Assembly (NCBI GenBank): GCA_964476595.1 | Contig: CAYZCL010000149.1 | Coordinates: 1 to 9,375, forward strand | Source: JALSRD01 sp964476595 | GTDB lineage: Bacteria; Desulfobacterota; Desulfobacteria; Desulfobacterales; JALSRD01 | Direction of reading: 5' to 3' | Length of the DNA stretch: 9,375 nucleotides | Shown here: one piece after another, positions 4,908 to 9,375 of the stretch | Layout of the letters: each line of letters opens with the position of its first letter | Numbering within the stretch: position 1 is the first letter of the stretch | Notes under the pieces: generated by a model | What the model was told of the DNA's origin: nothing | The model's input: the letters and a program-made list of their open reading frames with translations, nothing else | Database searches by the model: none | Program-made: the position numbers and the translations under genes

Positions 4908-6995
4908 ATGAAACACGATATCAGAAAAGTCAGGAACATCGGCATCAGCGCCCACATCGATTCGGGCAAGACCACGTTGACGGAGAGAATCCTCTATTAC
5001 ACCAACCGGATCCACGCCATCCACGATGTCAAGGGCAAAGACGGCGTGGGGGCCACCATGGATTCCATGGAACTGGAGAAGGAACGCGGCATCACCATCG
5101 CCTCGGCCGCTACTTTCTGCCAGTGGAACGGCCACGAAGTCAACATCATCGATACGCCCGGGCACGTGGATTTCACCATCGAGGTAGAGCGCTCCCTGCG
5201 GGTGCTCGACGGCGCCATCCTGGTGCTCTGCGCCGTGGGCGGCGTGCAGTCCCAGTCCATCACCGTCGACCAGCAGATGAAGCGCTACCAGGTTCCCTGC
5301 GTGGCCTTCATTAACAAATGTGACCGCAGCGGCGCCAACCCGTTGCGGGTGGTGGAGAAACTCAGGGAAAAACTGGGGCACAACGCCGTGGCCATGCAGC
5401 TGCCCATCGGACTGGAGGCCGACTTCGAGGGGGTCGTCGACCTGGTGAAAATGAAGGCGCTGTACTTCGACGGCGACAACGGCGAGAAAATCCGGGAGGA
5501 ACAGATTCCGGACCACCTGCTGGACGCCGCCCTGGAAAAGCGCGAAGAGCTGCTCGACGCGGCCTCCATGTTTTCCGACGATCTCATGGAAGCCGTGCTG
5601 GAAGAGGGCGACATCGATCCCCAGTTGATTGTCTCCGCCGTCCGGGCCGGCACCCTGACCCGCCAGATCACTCCGGTGTTCATGGGGTCGGCTTACAAAA
5701 ACAAGGCCGTGCAGCCCCTGCTGGACGCAGTGGTGGACCTGCTGCCCTGTCCGCTGGATGTCAGGAACGAGGCGCTGGACACTTCCGACGACGAGAAGCC
5801 CGTTCTGCTGGAAGCCGATGAGAGCAAGCCCCTGGTGGCCCTGGCCTTCAAGCTGGAAGACGGCCAGTACGGACAGCTGACCTACCTGCGCGTCTACCAG
5901 GGCAAGCTGGCCAAGGGAGACACGGTCGTCAACGTGCGCAACGGCAAGAAGATCAAGATCGGCCGCGTGGTACGCATGCACGCCGACCAGATGGAAGACA
6001 TCCCCGCCATCTATGCCGGTTACATCGGGGCGCTGTTCGGGGTGGACTGCGCTTCGGGCGACACATTCGTCTCCCCCGGCCTCAGCCTGACCATGACGTC
6101 CATGTTCGTGCCCGAACCGGTCATCTCGCTGGCCATCGTACCCAAGGACAACAAGAGCCAGATCAACATGTCCAAGGCGCTGAACCGTTTCTCCAAGGAG
6201 GACCCCACTTTCCGCACCTTCATGGACGAGGAGACCAACGAGACCATCATCGAGGGCATGGGAGAGCTGCACCTCGAGGTGTACGTGGAGCGCATGCGCC
6301 GCGAGTACAATGCGGAAGTCACCACCGGGCAGCCGCGGGTGGCCTACCGTGAGACCATCACCCGCCGGGCCGAGTTCAACTACACCCACAAGAAGCAGAC
6401 CGGCGGCGCCGGCCAGTTCGGCCGTATCGCCGGCTACCTGGAACCGGTGACCGACGAGGAGTTCGTCTTCGACAACCGCATCACCGGCGGCGCCATCCCC
6501 ACCCAGTTCATCCCGGCCTGCGAAAAAGGTTTCCGACAGTGCCTGGCCAAGGGTCCCATGATGGAGTATCCCGTCACCGGCGTGCGGGTGGTGATCGATG
6601 ACGGCGCCGCGCACTCGGTGGACTCCTCCGAGATGGCTTTCCAGGCCGCCGCCAGGGGCGCTTTCCTGGAAGCTTATCCCAAGGCCGGCCCCGTGATCCA
6701 CGAACCCATCATGAAGGTCGTGGTGGAAACCCCTACCGAGTTTCAGGGTGCCGTCATGGGATCGCTCAACCAGCGCCGCGGCATCATCGTCGGCACCCAG
6801 GACGAAGGCGTTTCCTGCGCCATCGAAGCCCAGGTGCCCCTTGCGGAAATGTTCGGCTATTCCACCGCTCTGCGCTCCCTGACCCAGGGCAAGGCCCAGT
6901 TCACCATGGAGTTCGCCCACTACAAGCAGGTGCCGCAGTCCGTGGCCGAGGAACTGAAAAAGAAAAAAGCCGAAGAGAAGAAAAATGTCGCCTAG
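4908..6995 (+). CDS. fusA: translation elongation factor G, mtEFG1/spdEFG1 type
   Basis: EF-G is the GTPase that moves tRNAs and mRNA through the ribosome after each peptide bond. The 695-residue chain has the full five-domain length. GTPase motifs are the P-loop AHIDSGKT (15-22), switch I ending in RGITI (60-64), DTPGH (82-86), NKCD (136-139) and SAYKNKAVQ (261-269). Domain IV carries H569 in AHSVDSSE, matching the functionally important His583 at the tip of E. coli EF-G. Several stretches differ from the standard str-operon EF-G and agree with mitochondrial EF-G1: AHIDSGKT rather than AHIDAGKT, GKDGVGATMDSMELE (43-57), and LVLCAVGGVQSQ (105-116). This places it in the mtEFG1/spdEFG1 clade. 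No rpsL, rpsG or tuf gene is adjacent. In spirochaetes such paralogues divide translocation and ribosome recycling, and the EF-G1 type does translocation. The C-terminus is a Lys/Glu tail. An ATPase gene follows 79 bases downstream without a visible terminator. Confidence 0.97.
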   Translation: MKHDIRKVRNIGISAHIDSGKTTLTERILYYTNRIHAIHDVKGKDGVGATMDSMELEKERGITIASAATFCQWNGHEVNIIDTPGHVDFTIEVERSLRVLDGAILVLCAVGGVQSQSITVDQQMKRYQVPCVAFINKCDRSGANPLRVVEKLREKLGHNAVAMQLPIGLEADFEGVVDLVKMKALYFDGDNGEKIREEQIPDHLLDAALEKREELLDAASMFSDDLMEAVLEEGDIDPQLIVSAVRAGTLTRQITPVFMGSAYKNKAVQPLLDAVVDLLPCPLDVRNEALDTSDDEKPVLLEADESKPLVALAFKLEDGQYGQLTYLRVYQGKLAKGDTVVNVRNGKKIKIGRVVRMHADQMEDIPAIYAGYIGALFGVDCASGDTFVSPGLSLTMTSMFVPEPVISLAIVPKDNKSQINMSKALNRFSKEDPTFRTFMDEETNETIIEGMGELHLEVYVERMRREYNAEVTTGQPRVAYRETITRRAEFNYTHKKQTGGAGQFGRIAGYLEPVTDEEFVFDNRITGGAIPTQFIPACEKGFRQCLAKGPMMEYPVTGVRVVIDDGAAHSVDSSEMAFQAAARGAFLEAYPKAGPVIHEPIMKVVVETPTEFQGAVMGSLNQRRGIIVGTQDEGVSCAIEAQVPLAEMFGYSTALRSLTQGKAQFTMEFAHYKQVPQSVAEELKKKKAEEKKNVA

Positions 6996-7060
6996 ACCGT
7001 TCGCGGCCGCACCACGGGAGCGTCCGGGACCACAGGGGGCAATGGTTCTCTACATCAAGG

Positions 7061-7067
7061 AAAGGAG
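7061..7067 (+). promoter_or_regulatory. ribosome binding site deciding the ATPase start
   Basis: AAAGGAG lies seven bases before the ATG at 7075. It favours that start over in-frame ATGs at 6985 (which would overlap the end of fusA) and 7042. Confidence 0.75.
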
Positions 7068-7074
7068 CCTCTCC

Positions 7075-7773
7075 ATGCTCAAGAAGGATCTGATACTAAG
7101 AAACCCCCTCCGGTTGCTGGGTGCCGAGACCGACGAAGTGCTCCCGCCCGGCGGATTCGGAGCCGTGGTGGCCAGGGCCGGTGTGGGGAAGACGGCGCTC
7201 ATGGTCCAGCTGGCCCTCAACTCCCTGCTGCGCGATCGCAACGTGCTGCACATCAGCCTGGCCGATCCGGTGGGCAAGGTGACCCTTTGGTACGAGGAGG
7301 TTTTCCGCAGCCTGGCCGACCAGTACGACAACGCCCAGATCAACCGCCTGCGCGACGCCATCCTGGCGCACCGTTTCATCATGACCTTCCAGGTGGAGGG
7401 CTTCAGCGTCCCGAAGCTCACCGAGCGGCTGACCGACCTGACCGAACAGGGGATTTTCACTCCCCGCATGATGCTCATCGACGGGCTGCCTTTCGACGAC
7501 CAGGTCCGGCCCCTGCTCTCCGAGCTAAAAGAACTCGCCCTTCAACAGGACCTGCACGTATGGCTGAGCGTGCGCAGTCACCGACACGAGGAACCGGGCC
7601 CCGACGGTCTTCCGGCCCAGCTGGCCGCGGTGGCGGATCTTTTCGAAGCCGCCATCGCTCTGCAGCCCGAGGGCAAACAGATTCACATCCGCGCCCTCAG
7701 GGGCGGCCGGGCGAACGTGGGAGAAACCCAGCTTTTCCTGGATCCTTCCAGCATGCTGATCAAAAAGAAGTAG
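7075..7773 (+). CDS. RecA/KaiC-superfamily P-loop ATPase of unknown function
   Basis: This is a 232-residue, presumably cytoplasmic protein built as a single RecA-like ATPase domain. The Walker A motif is ARAGVGKT (33-40), with Ala in place of the usual first Gly, followed by the helix ALMVQLALNSLL. NVLHISLADPV (56-66) resembles the second strand of KaiC/RadA-type ATPases (the VLYIS-E region), with D64 near the position of the catalytic acid. The Walker B strand is MMLIDG (132-137, D136), and a later strand VWLSVRSH could be the sensor strand. No DNA-binding, zinc or protease domain is attached, unlike RadA/Sms or Lon. The function is unknown. The gene sits 79 bases after fusA on the same strand with its own strong ribosome binding site and no terminator between, so co-transcription is likely. 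A role connected with ribosomes or translation is only a guess from this position. It converges on the GspE-type gene with a 10-base gap. Confidence 0.8.
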   Translation: MLKKDLILRNPLRLLGAETDEVLPPGGFGAVVARAGVGKTALMVQLALNSLLRDRNVLHISLADPVGKVTLWYEEVFRSLADQYDNAQINRLRDAILAHRFIMTFQVEGFSVPKLTERLTDLTEQGIFTPRMMLIDGLPFDDQVRPLLSELKELALQQDLHVWLSVRSHRHEEPGPDGLPAQLAAVADLFEAAIALQPEGKQIHIRALRGGRANVGETQLFLDPSSMLIKKK

Positions 7774-7783
7774 CCGGCGGTCG

Positions 7784-9375
7784 CTACAGTTCCTCCCAGG
7801 TGACGCGCAGCACCTCCTGGTAGGTGGTTTCCCCGGCCAGCAGTTTTTTTATCGCGTTTTGGCGCAGGGTGACCAGGCCTTCGACGGCCGCCTGTTGGCG
7901 GATTTTTTCCAGGTCGGCATCCGCCGTGGTGAGTCTCTTGATGGATTCGGTATAGGGGAGAACCTCGAAAATCGCGGTTCTTCCCTTGTAGCCGGTGCCG
8001 CGGCACTTCTGACATCCCCTTCCCCGCCAGAGTTTCACCGGGCCCTCCGATTCCAGTGAAATTCCCCTTTCGCGCAGTTCGGCGGCGTCCATTTCAAACG
8101 TTTCGACGCAGTTGCGGCAGATGCGCCGCACCAGTCGCTGGCCCATGATACCGATCAGCGATGCCTGGATCAGGAAATAGGGAACCCCCAGGTCCAGCAA
8201 CCGGATGATGGAAGACGGGGCATCGTTGGTGTGCAGCGTGGAGAGAACCAGGTGCCCCGTGAGAGCGGCCTGCACCGCGTTCTCGGCGGTTTCCAGGTCC
8301 CGCAGTTCCCCGATCATGATGACATCCGGGTCCTGGCGCAGGATGTTGCGCAGGATCGTCGAAAAGGTCACATCCACGGCCGGCTGCACCGCGATCTGGT
8401 TGAAGTCCTCGTGAATCATTTCGATGGGATCTTCCACCGTGGTGATGTTGATCTCCGGTGAAGACAGCTGCCGCAGGGTGGAGTAAAGCGTGGTGGACTT
8501 GCCGCTGCCGGTGGGTCCGCAAACCAGCAGGATACCGTGGGGCAGCTTGACGAACCGGTTGTAGCGCTCCAGATCGTAGTCGGTGAAACCCAGGTTCTGC
8601 AGGTCCTGGAACAGGATGTCCGGGTCCATGATACGCATGACCACCTTTTCACCGAAAGCCACCGGAACCGTGGACACGCGGATTTCCACCTCCACCCCGT
8701 CCTTGTCCGTCTTGATGCGTCCGTCCTGGGGCCGCCGCTTTTCGGCCATGTCCAGGCGCGAAAGATTCTTGATGCGGCTGACGATGGCCGAGTGAACGTT
8801 TTTGGGCAGGGTGTAGACCGTGTGCAGGACCCCGTCGATGCGCAGGCGCACCAGACTGGTGTCGCGTTTGGGTTCGATGTGGATGTCGCTGGCACGCTGC
8901 TCGAAAGCATACAGGAAAAGGTGGTTGACGGCGTTGACGACATGCTGGTCCGTGGACGGCAACTCGTCCATGGTGCGCAGCCGCACGTACTGTTCCAGGT
9001 TTCCGAGGTCCACCGATGGACCGGCGAACTGGGTCTCGGCGGCCGCGATGGAACACTTGAACCCGAAGAACTCGTCAATCAGTTTGACGATGTCGCCCTT
9101 GGGGCTGACCACCGTGCGGACCTTCATGCGGGTGACGCGCTGAATGTCTTCGAAGACCTCGCTGTTGAAGGGGTTCGGCGTGGCCACCGTGAGGCGCTGG
9201 TCTTCCACCTCGATGGGCAGCACCTGGTGCTTCATGGCGAAATTGCGCGGAATGGTGCTGGTGACCACGTTGAGATCGAGCTTGAGCGGATCGATCTTTC
9301 GGAAAGGAACATTCCAAGACCTTGCCAGTGCACGGTAGGCGGCGTCTTCGTCCAGGTGGGCGAAACGGGCGTCGG
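7784..9375 (-). CDS. GspE/PilB-type secretion or pilus assembly ATPase (5' end outside window)
   Basis: This is the hexameric cytoplasmic ATPase that powers type II secretion or type IV pilus extension. The frame is open to the right edge, so the N-terminus is missing; 529 residues are visible (numbered here from the edge). The first 70 or so match the N-terminal adaptor domain (ALARSWNVPFRKIDPLKLDL). ASDIHIEP (161-168) opens the ATPase region. Then come Walker A GPTGSGKST (286-294), the Asp box VEDPIE (313-318), Walker B with DPDVIMIGELRD (348-359) and the His box STLHTND (378-384). Two CxxC pairs, CRNC (419-422) and CQKC (454-457), form the zinc motif of GspE/PilB and are absent from the retraction ATPase PilT. 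The sequence alone does not separate secretion from pilus types; neighbours beyond the right edge would. A GTG at 9268 could be read as a start, but homology continues upstream of it. No partner pseudopilin or inner-membrane gene is visible here. Confidence 0.93.
   Translation of the reverse strand, partial: DARFAHLDEDAAYRALARSWNVPFRKIDPLKLDLNVVTSTIPRNFAMKHQVLPIEVEDQRLTVATPNPFNSEVFEDIQRVTRMKVRTVVSPKGDIVKLIDEFFGFKCSIAAAETQFAGPSVDLGNLEQYVRLRTMDELPSTDQHVVNAVNHLFLYAFEQRASDIHIEPKRDTSLVRLRIDGVLHTVYTLPKNVHSAIVSRIKNLSRLDMAEKRRPQDGRIKTDKDGVEVEIRVSTVPVAFGEKVVMRIMDPDILFQDLQNLGFTDYDLERYNRFVKLPHGILLVCGPTGSGKSTTLYSTLRQLSSPEINITTVEDPIEMIHEDFNQIAVQPAVDVTFSTILRNILRQDPDVIMIGELRDLETAENAVQAALTGHLVLSTLHTNDAPSSIIRLLDLGVPYFLIQASLIGIMGQRLVRRICRNCVETFEMDAAELRERGISLESEGPVKLWRGRGCQKCRGTGYKGRTAIFEVLPYTESIKRLTTADADLEKIRQQAAVEGLVTLRQNAIKKLLAGETTYQEVLRVTWEEL

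Noticed and set aside
4845..6920. A 691-codon open frame on the minus strand across fusA
   Set aside because: It is entirely antisense to a certain EF-G gene, and its composition (rich in Gly, His, Val and Leu) is what the codon bias of a GC-rich gene produces on the opposite strand. It has no recognisable motif.
6996..7074. Possible terminator or separate promoter between fusA and the ATPase gene
   Set aside because: The only symmetry is a short GCGGCCGC palindrome with no T-run, and I see no convincing -35/-10 pair.
9268..9268. GTG at 9268 as the true start of the GspE-type gene
   Set aside because: The same frame stays open for 35 more codons to the edge and those codons resemble the N-terminal domain of the family, so the gene is better read as running off the window.

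Overview
The window is GC-rich chromosomal DNA from a bacterium that is probably a member of the Desulfobacterota (former Deltaproteobacteria, Desulfobacteraceae-like). This placement is an inference. It rests mainly on the EF-G, which has the sequence signature of the mtEFG1/spdEFG1 clade (spirochaetes, planctomycetes, deltaproteobacteria), and on the mix of GC-rich genes with a YigI-type thioesterase, a DUF309 protein and a GspE-type ATPase. I see no mobile element, CRISPR array, tRNA, rRNA or phage gene. The window reads as ordinary core or near-core chromosome with densely packed genes on alternating strands.

Layout: 132-776 (+) encodes a small exported protein of unknown function. It is followed after 13 bases by dinB (790-1944, +), the translesion DNA polymerase IV. 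A YigI-type hotdog acyl-CoA thioesterase (1961-2431, -) converges on dinB and diverges from a DUF309 protein (2561-3121, +). The DUF309 gene converges on rsmG (3133-3837, -), the 16S rRNA m7G527 methyltransferase, which diverges from an Smr-domain protein (3989-4714, +). A well-formed promoter and a terminator-like leader hairpin then precede fusA (4908-6995, +). A small RecA/KaiC-type ATPase of unknown function (7075-7773, +) follows fusA and is probably co-transcribed with it. A GspE/PilB-type secretion or pilus ATPase (7784 to beyond the right edge, -) closes the window, with its N-terminus cut off.

Theme: the middle of the window concentrates on translation. RsmG modifies the 30S decoding region, Smr proteins include nucleases that act on mRNA at collided ribosomes, and EF-G drives translocation. 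Whether these genes work together is not shown by the sequence, because rsmG and smr are divergent and fusA has its own promoter. The most interesting points are the mitochondrial-like EF-G outside a str operon, the possible attenuator in its leader, and the uncharacterised ATPase coupled behind it. I found no convincing new multi-gene system.
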